From: Parvimonas sp035282405
GTDB taxonomy: Bacteria > Bacillota > Clostridia > Tissierellales > Peptoniphilaceae
DNA: 64,000 nt
Direction of reading: 5' to 3'
Assembly (NCBI RefSeq): GCF_035282405.1
Contig: NZ_JAYKBP010000004.1
Location: 62,001 to 126,000, forward strand
Every line of letters starts with the position of its first letter. Within the stretch, counting starts at the first letter, position 1. The position numbers were made by a program, and so were the translations under genes. The notes under the pieces are model-generated. The model ran no database searches. It was not told where the DNA came from and was given only the letters and a program-made list of their open reading frames with translations. Positions 16,675 to 25,283 of this stretch are shown here, one piece after another.

Positions 16675-17883
16675 ATGGATAGTAAATTTGAAAAGATAAA
16701 AGTTCTTGAGAGTTCAAATACAAAAAAGGAATTGGATTTAAAATTATATGGAGAAGAACAGGCGAAGGCTGTACTGAAATTTCATAAGCAAATTGAGGAA
16801 TACAAGAAAACTCCACTAATTTGTCTTACTAATTTAGCTTCAAAGTGGAATGTTGAGGAGATTTATGTAAAAGATGAGTCAAAGCGTTTTTCACTAAATG
16901 CATTTAAAGGACTTGGTGGAAGTTATGCTATGTTTAGAATTTTATGTGATGTATTAAATCTTAATCCGGATACCACTAGTTTAAATGATTTGTTATCAGA
17001 TAAATATAAAAAAAGACTTGAACAGATTGAATTTGTAACATGTACAGATGGGAATCATGGTAGAGGTGTTTCTTGGGCATCAGGGTTATTTGGATGTAAA
17101 GCTCATGTATATATGCCTTATGGAACAGCGGAAGTTCGTGCGGAAGCAATTCGTAAAGTTGGACCTGCTGAGGTAGAGATTACAAATTTAAGTTATGATG
17201 ATACAGTAAAATATGCTTTAGAAATAAGTAAAAAACATGGTTGGATTTTAATTCAAGATACTTCTTGGGATGGATATGAGAAAATTCCAACATGGATTAT
17301 TCAAGGGTATCTTACAATGGCTTATGAAATCACTGAAGAATTAGAAAAATTAAATGTAATTCCTACACATATTTTTTTACAGGCAGGAGTTGGTTCAATG
17401 GCTGGAGGAATGATTGCATATTTTGTAGAACATTATAAGAATAATAAACCTATATTTACTATTGTGGAGTCAAATGTTGCAGATTGTATTTATCGTTCTG
17501 CAGAGATAGGAGATGGTAAATCTTACTCTGTAGGAGGAGCTCCAACTACCATTATGGCAGGATTGAATTGTGGCTCTGTTTGTAGTCTTATCTGGCCAAT
17601 TGTTTGGAATTATACTGACTTTTATATTTCTGGTTCTGATGATATGGCAGTTGATGGAATTAGAGCCTATGCTTTTAGTGAAGGAGAAGATTCAAAAATT
17701 ATTTCGGGAGAATCAGGAGCTTCAACAATGGGTGCATTACTTGGAGTTTTGACGGAACCTGCTATGGAAGAAACGAAGAAAAAGATGAGAATAGATGAAA
17801 ATTCAGTTATCCTTTTAATTAATACCGAAGGAGATACCAATCCAGAAAATTATAGAAGAATTGTAGATGGAACTTTTAAATAA
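16675..17883 (+). CDS. dpaL: Diaminopropionate ammonia-lyase
   Basis: A fold-type II PLP enzyme that splits 2,3-diaminopropionate into pyruvate and two ammonia. The PLP lysine should be K78 in NAFKGLGG, and D125 in TDGNHGRG is the conserved acidic residue. The glycine-rich phosphate-binding loop appears around QAGVGSMAGG (about residues 237-246). The length (402) matches YgeX/DpaL of E. coli (about 398). It follows the acetyltransferase by one base, with AAGGAG in that gene's end. It supports amino-acid fermentation or detoxification of diaminopropionate. Threonine dehydratase is a less likely alternative. Confidence 0.93.
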   Translation: MDSKFEKIKVLESSNTKKELDLKLYGEEQAKAVLKFHKQIEEYKKTPLICLTNLASKWNVEEIYVKDESKRFSLNAFKGLGGSYAMFRILCDVLNLNPDTTSLNDLLSDKYKKRLEQIEFVTCTDGNHGRGVSWASGLFGCKAHVYMPYGTAEVRAEAIRKVGPAEVEITNLSYDDTVKYALEISKKHGWILIQDTSWDGYEKIPTWIIQGYLTMAYEITEELEKLNVIPTHIFLQAGVGSMAGGMIAYFVEHYKNNKPIFTIVESNVADCIYRSAEIGDGKSYSVGGAPTTIMAGLNCGSVCSLIWPIVWNYTDFYISGSDDMAVDGIRAYAFSEGEDSKIISGESGASTMGALLGVLTEPAMEETKKKMRIDENSVILLINTEGDTNPENYRRIVDGTFK

Positions 17884-17918
17884 TAAATTAAAGACTAAGC
17901 AAGGTAGCGTGATTATTT

Positions 17919-18971
17919 ATGGATAAAAATGTTACAATTGTTAGAAGAAATGTTAGTACTATACTTAGAGATATTTTGCAACATAAAAAGCTTTTAAAAA
18001 AAGAGTTAGAGGAATCTAACGAAAAAGTAAAGGGTAAAAAAATTAATGTTGAAGATATGATAAAAGATGAGCATTTATACTTTAGAGGAGAAAGTAAATT
18101 CTATAATTATCGTGTTCCTACATTATATAGAAAAGAAAAATTGGTAAAAAACGGAAGTGAATATTATTATAGAACATTGTTAAATGAATTAGGAAAAGAT
18201 GATTATGGCGAGAACACTTCTTTAGTTAGAATGATATCTGAATTACAACATTATGGGGCAGTAACTAGAATGTTAGATATTACTAAAAGCCCTTTGATTG
18301 CTCTTTATTTTGCTGTAGAAAAAGATGATAATGAACCGGGATATATTTATATTTATCATGCTTATCCAGAAACTGAAAAATTTGATACAGGCCATACAAT
18401 CGCTATAAAATGTGCTTTAAATTTTATGAGTCAATCTTTAATTGATGATTTTATTTTAGCTTGTGAATCGCTTAAAGAGAATTTTAATAAATTGCGTAAT
18501 ATTTCTTTAGATGAATTTATGCAAATATCTGATATAGATGATAAAGTTAAAGAATCAGTTAAAAAATTTATGGAAATTCTAAACCAAAGAGCAAAGGTTC
18601 AGGAAAAGTTGATTTATCCAATAAGAATTTTTGAAGACTTGAGTAAGTCTCATTTAGTTCTTCCAGCTAAAACAACAGATAGAGTTAGACAACAACAAGG
18701 AGCTTTTATATTTCCTAAATATACTAATTCAAAAGGAAGTTTAGGAGAAATCCAAAAAGAAATAAGTAATTCTATTTCCGAACTTAATTTAGTTTTGAAA
18801 ACTGAAAAGTATGATGAAAAAAATAAGGAAAGATATGAGATTAATTTTAATTGTATTAAAATTAATGGTGGAGATAAAAGGGCAATTAGGAATGAGCTAG
18901 AACAGTTAGGAATAACAAAAGGATTTATTTATCCAGATATTGAACATGTTTCAGAATCTCTACTTGAATAA
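17919..18971 (+). CDS. FRG-domain protein
   Basis: A 350-residue soluble protein carrying an FRG domain: the name-giving Phe-Arg-Gly is in LYFRGESKFYNYRVPTLYR (about residues 53-71), followed by the conserved LQHYGAVTRMLDITKSPLIAL block (about 108-128), in which GAVTRMLDIT is the family hallmark. The N-terminal 45 residues and the C-terminal 150 residues are not recognised. The ribosome binding site is weak (AAGGT about 16 bases away). The gene is 35 bases after dpaL. FRG proteins are widespread and of unknown biochemical role; some occur at phage-defence or mobile loci. Nothing else here points to mobility. Confidence 0.85.
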   Translation: MDKNVTIVRRNVSTILRDILQHKKLLKKELEESNEKVKGKKINVEDMIKDEHLYFRGESKFYNYRVPTLYRKEKLVKNGSEYYYRTLLNELGKDDYGENTSLVRMISELQHYGAVTRMLDITKSPLIALYFAVEKDDNEPGYIYIYHAYPETEKFDTGHTIAIKCALNFMSQSLIDDFILACESLKENFNKLRNISLDEFMQISDIDDKVKESVKKFMEILNQRAKVQEKLIYPIRIFEDLSKSHLVLPAKTTDRVRQQQGAFIFPKYTNSKGSLGEIQKEISNSISELNLVLKTEKYDEKNKERYEINFNCIKINGGDKRAIRNELEQLGITKGFIYPDIEHVSESLLE

Positions 18972-19087
18972 AAATATTTTAAATATGGGTATATATTAAC
19001 TGAATTTAATTATAAATCTTAGGTAAATAGAAATAGTAAAGTTGTTTTTACAAATAGTTGAATTTAACAGAAAATAAGGAGGTAAAT

Positions 19088-19549
19088 ATGAAAGCTATTA
19101 TTTTTTATTATTCAAATAGTGGAAAAACTAAAAAAGTTGCAACAAAAATACAAGAAAGTCTTGGTTGTGATATGATAAGTATTGAACCTGAGGTTTCTTA
19201 TGGTTCATATTTTAAGGCTATTGGAAGAGCAATGGATGAAAAGAAAAAGGACGTAACTGCAAAATATGTAGCTCCAGTAGTAGATATTTCCGATGTTGAT
19301 GTTGTTTTAGTAGGCTATCCAATTTGGTTTAGTAAACCTCCAATGATTGTATTAGATTATTTAAAGAATTATAATTTAGATGGAAAAAAGGTGGTTCCGT
19401 TTTCAACATCTGGATCTAATAATGTTAAGTCAACTTTAAATACTCTTAAAGAATTTATTGGTAATGCAGAGATATATCTTCCATATAGCAAAGCTATAAT
19501 ATTTAAGACGAACTTTAACAAATGGATTGAAAAAGTTAAAGAATTATAG
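19088..19549 (+). CDS. Flavodoxin-family protein
   Basis: A 153-residue flavodoxin-like electron carrier or NAD(P)H-dependent flavin protein. The start at 19088 (MKAIIFYYSNSGKT) is preceded by AAGGAGG; an in-frame ATG-like start 30 bases earlier is not needed. The FMN phosphate loop is SNSGKT at residues 9-14. The middle strand-loop VGYPIWFSKPP (about 77-87) and the FSTSGSNN loop (about 107) are typical of flavodoxin_4-type proteins. It stands alone; its partner reductase is not obvious. A role in anaerobic electron transfer is inferred. Confidence 0.92.
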   Translation: MKAIIFYYSNSGKTKKVATKIQESLGCDMISIEPEVSYGSYFKAIGRAMDEKKKDVTAKYVAPVVDISDVDVVLVGYPIWFSKPPMIVLDYLKNYNLDGKKVVPFSTSGSNNVKSTLNTLKEFIGNAEIYLPYSKAIIFKTNFNKWIEKVKEL

Positions 19550-19697
19550 TATGTAGGATTTTGATACTTAAAATAAAAAAAAGCAGTCATTTAATTGAAC
19601 TGGATTTAAAAATACAGAAATTATTAAAGGAATGTAATCCACAATTAATAGGAGATATTCCTTTTAAATTATTCTTAATTATTTGAGTTGGAAATGA

Positions 19698-20120
19698 TTA
19701 AAACCAATTTGTTTTTTCATCCCTAAATTTTGGTATTTTTCCATTTTGATAAGGATTATAGTTGTTTCGATTACAGCCGAATTCTTTTAATTCTTTTATT
19801 TTATTGTCATCAGTCCATACAACAAGAGAAATTCCGTCAAAATCTTCGATACTTCCATTATTCATTTTATTCTTAAAATACCATTCTACAATAGTTTGAT
19901 TACCTTTATGAAAAAATTGTTTAATTGTCCAATCTATTACAATTCCACGATTATTCCATTCATTAAACCATAATTTTACTGTTTCACGATTTTCATATTT
20001 GGGGCTCCAACTTTCTGTGTAAATAACATCTTCTGTAAAAATTTCATCTATTCCTAAATCTTTTTGTTTTATCCACATATCAAACCATAGTTGAATTATT
20101 TTTTCTTTTTTATTCATCAT
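19698..20120 (-). CDS. SnoaL-like (NTF2-fold) protein
   Basis: About 140 residues with an NTF2-like cone fold: an N-terminal helix (NKKEKIIQLWFDMW) is followed by IDEIFTEDVIYTESW and a sheet region (WTIKQFFHKGNQTIVEWYFK). I start it at the ATG at 20120 because GGTGGTG lies just upstream; the next codon is also ATG (20117). These proteins bind small hydrophobic ligands or act as isomerases, but most are of unknown function. It is a lone minus-strand gene convergent with the flavodoxin gene. The ligand cannot be predicted. Confidence 0.8.
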   Translation of the reverse strand: MMNKKEKIIQLWFDMWIKQKDLGIDEIFTEDVIYTESWSPKYENRETVKLWFNEWNNRGIVIDWTIKQFFHKGNQTIVEWYFKNKMNNGSIEDFDGISLVVWTDDNKIKELKEFGCNRNNYNPYQNGKIPKFRDEKTNWF

Positions 20121-20286
20121 ACACCACCATATAAGCAATTCTCAATCAATTAAACAAACACAATTAAAAGAATGTTTTTATCATTATAACACATTTACAT
20201 ATAGTTTTATAGTATTCATTTTTACTTATAAGAGTCATTATTTCCTATATATTTTCACAGAATAATTTTTCTATTATTTTTATATT

Positions 20287-20333
20287 TAAAAACTGACCTT
20301 CAAAAAATTGTTTTTAATTTTGAGGTCAGTTTT
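20287..20333 (-). terminator. Terminator after the BspA-like gene
   Basis: On the minus strand AAAACTGACCTCAAAA pairs with TTTTGAAGGTCAGTTTT with one bulged base, followed by a T run. The structure could also work in the other direction. Confidence 0.85.
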
Positions 20334-20346
20334 AATTTCTTTATGA

Positions 20347-23300
20347 CTAATTATATTTTCTTGATTTTACAAAAATACAAATGGAAACTACTATACTTAA
20401 GATTACTACCAATATTGATGCTTTTTCAATAGAAGTTTGTGGTAGTTTGTTACCCATATTTTTTGTATTAGCTTTTGTATTAGTATCATTTCTAGAAATA
20501 TTATTATTGCTGTTATTGTCTAAACCTGAGTTATTGCCTTCAGAAATTTTTTCCTTTGTTTTGTTATATTCAATGATATATTTTGAAAAGTGTGTCGTTT
20601 CAAATGATACAGTTTCTTTAGTTTGAGAAAATTTACATGAAGTTAATTCTCCGGATTCGGAAAGGTGATAAACGGCTTTAACATCATTAAATTTTTTATT
20701 TAAAATTACTTTAAACTTACCAGTCATATCAACTGTTTTATCATTCAAATTTTTAAACTGTATGTCAAAGGCGTTTGAAAAATTACTTTGTAGATTTTTT
20801 ATATTGTCTGAATTTATTTTTTCAACACTCAGCTTCAGATTTGTAAATTTTGTTTCTCCTAACGAAACTACAGTTATGTCATATTCTTCGTTTCGGATTA
20901 CTTTTTCTTTATAATCTTTACAAGCATCTTTTATTGCTTCAAACATGCCTTCTCTATGATATTTTGCTTTTTCAACTTTTAGGATATTACCAATTGAATC
21001 AACATTTCCAGACAAAATTTCTCTATAGTCTAATCCTTCGTAATCTGATAAAGTATCCAATGCTAACTTGTGATATCCTTCGTTATCCTCATCAACATTT
21101 TCCACTTCCGTACCATATTGATTTAAGGTTCCTTTTCCTATATTGTAGCTCATATCCAAAATATATAAAATTTTACCATTCTTGTCAAAATAAACATTAA
21201 CACCTATATGATATGATGGTATAGGTAATGGACTATTTAATTTATGATGACCTTGTAACATAACAGTTTTTGATATTTCGCCTTCTCCATTTACCAAGTC
21301 TGTAAGAAATTTTAATTCTTTCTTAAGTCTTTTTAATTTTCTAGTATCCAATGCACTGTTATTATATGATTTTTCAGCATAATTAATTTTGTCTTCTAAC
21401 AATTTTTTTGATTTTTCATTACCATTTGAAAGACTTTTTTTAGCTTTTTTTAATAAAATATCAATATCTGATCTATCAATTAAAAAATTAGTTTCAAAAA
21501 TATATTTAAGCATTTCTCCTTCTCTTAAATTAGTTTTTTCTAAGAGAAGTTCTCCTTCTTTTTTTACATCCAAAAATAATTTTTTTGTTTTTTCTTGAAA
21601 TTCATCTAATTTTAAAGAATCAATTCTTTCAATAGTTTTTTTTAGTTCAGTTCTATCTTTAGCCAAAGTATTTTTATTTACAATAAAATTATTTCCATCA
21701 GGAATTTTATTAATATTTCCACTGGTAATTTCAACTAAAACTTTTTTATATTCTAAATTTCCTGGATTTTCATCAAATGAATTAAAAGCTATTTTTTTTA
21801 GTGAATTTGAGAAAATAACTTCTTTTATTGAATTTTTCCTAAATGCTTCTTCTCTTATTTCTTCAATGCCATAAGGTAAATTAACTGAAGTGATTAAATT
21901 ACCTGCAAATGCTTGAACTCCTATGATTTTTAAATTTGGAGTTTGAGTTAAATCAACTTTATCTATAGCATTTCCTAGAAATGCCATTTCTCCAATTTCT
22001 GAAAGTTTTTCTGAATTCATCAAAAGCATATTTATTTTATTGTTTCTAAATGCTGAAATTCCAATTTTCTCAACATTTTTAGGAATAAATACAAATTCTA
22101 AATTGTTTATATGAAAAGCTGCATCATCAATAAGTTTTAAATTGTCATTCAAATTTAGTGTACTTATTTTATTATTCATAAATGCACCTTTTCCGATTTC
22201 AGTTAAATTTTCACACTCTTGAACATCTAATTCTGTTATATAATTTGACTGAAAGGCAAAATTTCCAATTTTTTCTATGCTATTAGGTAAGGTTACACTT
22301 TCCAAGTCATATTTTTTTAGACTTTCATTTTTAAAATTAATGTTTCTAAAAGCATCATCTGCAATTTGTGTTAATTTTATTCCGTTATGTTCACTTGGAA
22401 TTTTTAAATTTTTATTCTTTTTAACTTTCAAAAGACCTCTATTAGAAAATCCTTCAATTACATTTTTATTAATTTTAAAATCAGCATTTTCCCAAACTTT
22501 ATAATTTATTTCAGGTTTTTTTACTTTTAAATCATCAGATGGATCTACATAAAAAGAAGCTCCGAATAATTTATTTGGATTATTTTTATGTTCAGTCCAA
22601 AGCGTAACTATATAGTTATATTCTTCATTTCCATAATTGCCGTTAAATGCATCTGATGCTATTTTTTTTATACTGTTTGGAATATTAATGCTTTCTATTC
22701 TATTATCTTCAAAAACTTTTTCTCCAAGTTCAGTAATTTTTTTACCTTTAAACTCAATATTTGAAATTTTATTGTTTTTAAAAGTTCTTTCTCCCAAACT
22801 TTCAAACTTTTCTGGTAGAATAAGATTCCCAGTAATTTGACTTTCCATAAATGCAGAGTCGCCTAAAGTTCTTAATTCACTTGGTAATTCCAAACTTTTG
22901 TCTAATGCTATATGTGCAAAGGCATAATCACTTATTCTTGTTATAGTAGATGCAAGTTTAAGTTCATTTAAACTCTCATTAAAATCAAAGGCATCTTGCC
23001 CGATGTATTTATATCCATCAGGAATAGTAACAGATTTAATAAGTGTATTGTTAAACGATTCTCCTATATTACGAATTTCATTTCCATCAACATCTTTATT
23101 ATTTTTTTCGCCATTCTTACCTTCACGACCGATATAATCTTCAATTTCTTTCTTTTTATCTGGATGAAAAGCAAAACTTGCTACCTTTGTTATTTTTATA
23201 CCGTTTTTCTCTGTAGGTAAAATTACTTTTCCATTCTTCTTAAGTTTTTCAGCACCTTTATTAGAAAAACCGTAAATAGTGTCATTTTCTATTATAAAAT

Positions 23301-23439
23301 CGTCAATTGTCCAGTCATCATTTATACTGTTATCATTTGCAGTAGCAGTATGACTGTTTATTGACAAAAATTTTGGTATTAATAGAGAAAAGACAAATAA
23401 AAATACCATAAATATTTTTAAAATTCTTTTTGTTTTCAT
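20347..23439 (-). CDS. BspA-like leucine-rich-repeat surface protein with sortase signal
   Basis: A 1030-residue cell-wall protein. Residues 1-34 are a signal peptide (MKTKRILKIFMVFLFVFSLL then a hydrophobic stretch ending AT/A). Two blocks of BspA-type LRR_5 repeats are visible at about residues 110-300 and 330-590, with units such as IPNSIKKIASDAFNGN, LPNSIEKIGNFAFQSN and FIPKNVEKIGISAFRNN. Residues about 600-730 are a charged helical linker, and 735-950 a unique region with YHIGVNVYF. The C-terminus carries LPQTS at residues 999-1003, a hydrophobic helix and KSRKYN, the sortase-anchoring pattern with S in place of G. GGAGG precedes the start. Adhesion to host or bacterial surfaces is family inference. 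Confidence 0.93.
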   Translation of the reverse strand: MKTKRILKIFMVFLFVFSLLIPKFLSINSHTATANDNSINDDWTIDDFIIENDTIYGFSNKGAEKLKKNGKVILPTEKNGIKITKVASFAFHPDKKKEIEDYIGREGKNGEKNNKDVDGNEIRNIGESFNNTLIKSVTIPDGYKYIGQDAFDFNESLNELKLASTITRISDYAFAHIALDKSLELPSELRTLGDSAFMESQITGNLILPEKFESLGERTFKNNKISNIEFKGKKITELGEKVFEDNRIESINIPNSIKKIASDAFNGNYGNEEYNYIVTLWTEHKNNPNKLFGASFYVDPSDDLKVKKPEINYKVWENADFKINKNVIEGFSNRGLLKVKKNKNLKIPSEHNGIKLTQIADDAFRNINFKNESLKKYDLESVTLPNSIEKIGNFAFQSNYITELDVQECENLTEIGKGAFMNNKISTLNLNDNLKLIDDAAFHINNLEFVFIPKNVEKIGISAFRNNKINMLLMNSEKLSEIGEMAFLGNAIDKVDLTQTPNLKIIGVQAFAGNLITSVNLPYGIEEIREEAFRKNSIKEVIFSNSLKKIAFNSFDENPGNLEYKKVLVEITSGNINKIPDGNNFIVNKNTLAKDRTELKKTIERIDSLKLDEFQEKTKKLFLDVKKEGELLLEKTNLREGEMLKYIFETNFLIDRSDIDILLKKAKKSLSNGNEKSKKLLEDKINYAEKSYNNSALDTRKLKRLKKELKFLTDLVNGEGEISKTVMLQGHHKLNSPLPIPSYHIGVNVYFDKNGKILYILDMSYNIGKGTLNQYGTEVENVDEDNEGYHKLALDTLSDYEGLDYREILSGNVDSIGNILKVEKAKYHREGMFEAIKDACKDYKEKVIRNEEYDITVVSLGETKFTNLKLSVEKINSDNIKNLQSNFSNAFDIQFKNLNDKTVDMTGKFKVILNKKFNDVKAVYHLSESGELTSCKFSQTKETVSFETTHFSKYIIEYNKTKEKISEGNNSGLDNNSNNNISRNDTNTKANTKNMGNKLPQTSIEKASILVVILSIVVSICIFVKSRKYN

Positions 23440-23489
23440 AAAACCTCCATATATTTTTACATTACGATAATGAATATCACAAAGAGAAT

Positions 23490-23516
23490 ATTATAATATT
23501 TTTGTAAAAAAGTCAA
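23490..23516 (-). promoter_or_regulatory. Probable promoter of the BspA-like gene
   Basis: Reading the minus strand, TTGACT (23516-23511) and TATAAT (23495-23490) are separated by 15 bases, slightly short. The start codon lies 51 bases downstream. Confidence 0.5.
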
Positions 23517-23561
23517 TATATATGAGGTTAAAATTATTTAATTTATTAATATACAATGTGT

Positions 23562-24203
23562 TTATAGTAATTTAAATTTATTTTTTTTAAAATCTATGAT
23601 TCCTTCTTTTTTTAATTTTCCAAGTTCTCTTGAAAGATTACTTCTGTCTAGTGCAAGGTAGTCTGCCATTTCATTTCTATTTAGATTTATTTCAAAGTTG
23701 CTATCTATTGATAGTAACTTTTTTTGAGTTGCAAGGTATTCTAAAATTTTTTCTCTAGTAGTTCTCTTTGATAGTATTTGTAATTTTTTATTTAAAATTA
23801 AATTTTTTGTAGATATTATATTTAAAAGATTATTTAAAATTTTTTGGTAATATAGAGATTTTGATAGACTTTTATATTCAATCCATACAATAGATGAATC
23901 TGTTAGAGAAATTACTTCATGGGGGATTTGAATTTCTAATGAAACCAAAGCCTCGGCAAAGGAATCTTCTTTTTCAAAAACATTTAAAATATTTCTATTT
24001 CCAAAGTAGTCGAAATTTGATAAAGCTATTTTTCCATTTGTAATTATTCCAAAATATTCTATTTTTGTATTTTCAGCGAGTATAATATCATTTTTTTTAT
24101 AAATTTTTTCGTAAAAAGATACTACTGAAAATATTTCTATTATTTCGTCTATTGAAAAGTCCTTAAATATCGGACATTCTTTTATTATTTCAAAGTTATT
24201 CAA
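23562..24203 (-). CDS. Crp/Fnr-family transcriptional regulator
   Basis: A 213-residue regulator. Residues 10-115 form the cyclic-nucleotide-binding-type beta barrel, and residues 145-213 the winged helix-turn-helix (recognition helix around RNEMADYLALDRSNLSREL). It starts at a TTG at 24203, nine bases after AGGAGG. Only one cysteine (residue 10) lies in the sensor region, so an oxygen-sensing FNR cluster is unlikely; the effector is unknown. It is transcribed in the same direction as, and 122 bases before, the BspA-like gene, which has its own promoter; regulation of that gene is possible but unproven. Confidence 0.9.
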   Translation of the reverse strand: MNNFEIIKECPIFKDFSIDEIIEIFSVVSFYEKIYKKNDIILAENTKIEYFGIITNGKIALSNFDYFGNRNILNVFEKEDSFAEALVSLEIQIPHEVISLTDSSIVWIEYKSLSKSLYYQKILNNLLNIISTKNLILNKKLQILSKRTTREKILEYLATQKKLLSIDSNFEINLNRNEMADYLALDRSNLSRELGKLKKEGIIDFKKNKFKLL

Positions 24204-24362
24204 GTTGACCTCCTAAAATTTATTAACTATATTTTAGAACTTTTTTTTACATTTTTCAAGATATTTTGTTTATAATTTATGAAAAATTTTTATTGTGGTG
24301 AGAAGAAAGTGATAAAGTTTAAAGAAATTTGTTATACATTCTAAAAAACTTTGTAAAAAATA

Positions 24363-24391
24363 TTGCAATAAATTTGAATAGGTGTTATAAT
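24363..24391 (+). promoter_or_regulatory. rex promoter
   Basis: TTGCAA at 24363-24368 and TATAAT at 24386-24391, separated by 17 bases. No obvious Rex operator (TTGTGAA/TTGTTAA type dyad) was seen overlapping it. Confidence 0.75.
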
Positions 24392-24468
24392 ACTTAAAAC
24401 GAGATTACGTTTTTTAATTTTACATATTAATACAAATAGTTGAAAACAAAAATGGTAGGAGGTTTATT

Positions 24469-25116
24469 ATGTTGGATGAAAAAATTTCTGTTGCAGTTAT
24501 AAAACGTTTACCTAAGTATTATAGATATCTAGAACTTATTGGGGATAAGGGAATTATCAGAGTATCTTCTCAAGAACTAAGTAAAATTACTGGCTTGACT
24601 GCATCACAAATTAGACAAGATTTGAATCACTTTGGCGCATTTGGTCAACAAGGGTATGGATACAATGTAGAAGAGTTAAAAATTGAATTAGAAAAAATTA
24701 TGGGGGTTGATAAACCTTATAATGTAGCTATTGTTGGTTTTGGTAATATTGGTAGTGCATTGTTAAACTATAGCGGTTTTAAAAAGAAAGGTTTTAAGGT
24801 TGTAGGAATTTTTGACAATTCACCAGAGATTATTGGAAGCAAACAAAATGATGTCGTTGTAAAAGATATCTCAGAATTAGAAGAAGTTGTTACTAGAGAA
24901 AAAGTTGATATTGCAATTTTAGCAATTCCTGCAATACCTGCACAAGAAATTACTGATAAATTAGTTGCTTGTGGGATAAAAGGAATTTGGAATTTTGCTC
25001 CAATTGATTTAAAATTACCAAGAAATGTTGTTCTTGAAAATGTTCATTTAGACGGAAGTCTTTTGACTCTTACATATTATATGAATAGCTTAAAAGATTA
25101 TCCTGGTGTAAGATAA
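24469..25116 (+). CDS. rex: Redox-sensing repressor Rex
   Basis: A dimeric repressor that senses the NADH/NAD+ ratio and controls fermentation genes. Length 215, typical. An N-terminal winged helix (residues about 8-75, including LTASQIRQDLNHFG) binds DNA; a Rossmann domain follows with the GxGxxG motif in VGFGNIGSALLNY (about 85-97) that binds NADH. The C-terminal helix MNSLKDYPGVR swaps between subunits. AGGAGG lies upstream of the ATG. The gene stands alone with its own promoter and terminator. Confidence 0.97.
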   Translation: MLDEKISVAVIKRLPKYYRYLELIGDKGIIRVSSQELSKITGLTASQIRQDLNHFGAFGQQGYGYNVEELKIELEKIMGVDKPYNVAIVGFGNIGSALLNYSGFKKKGFKVVGIFDNSPEIIGSKQNDVVVKDISELEEVVTREKVDIAILAIPAIPAQEITDKLVACGIKGIWNFAPIDLKLPRNVVLENVHLDGSLLTLTYYMNSLKDYPGVR

Positions 25117-25127
25117 ATCTATAGTAT

Positions 25128-25162
25128 ATCAAGGTGTATTTAAAAAACCTTGATTTTTTTTT
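25128..25162 (+). terminator. Terminator after rex
   Basis: ATCAAGG pairs with CCTTGAT over a 13-base loop, followed by eight T. Confidence 0.85.
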
Positions 25163-25177
25163 GTTTTATGCTATAAT
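25150..25177 (+). promoter_or_regulatory. Promoter before the O-antigen-ligase-like gene
   Basis: TTGATT at 25150-25155 and TATAAT at 25172-25177 with a 16-base spacer and an extended TGC. It overlaps the rex terminator. The leader then contains a hairpin with arms ATAACTTTT (25201-25209) and AAAAGTTAT (25227-25235). Confidence 0.55.
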
Positions 25178-25283
25178 TGGAATAAGTTTTATTAAAGGGT
25201 ATAACTTTTTGCAGATAAATTGAGTTAAAAGTTATTACAATTTTTCAATATTGCTAAACTGTCTTATGAAAGGCTTAAGATAT

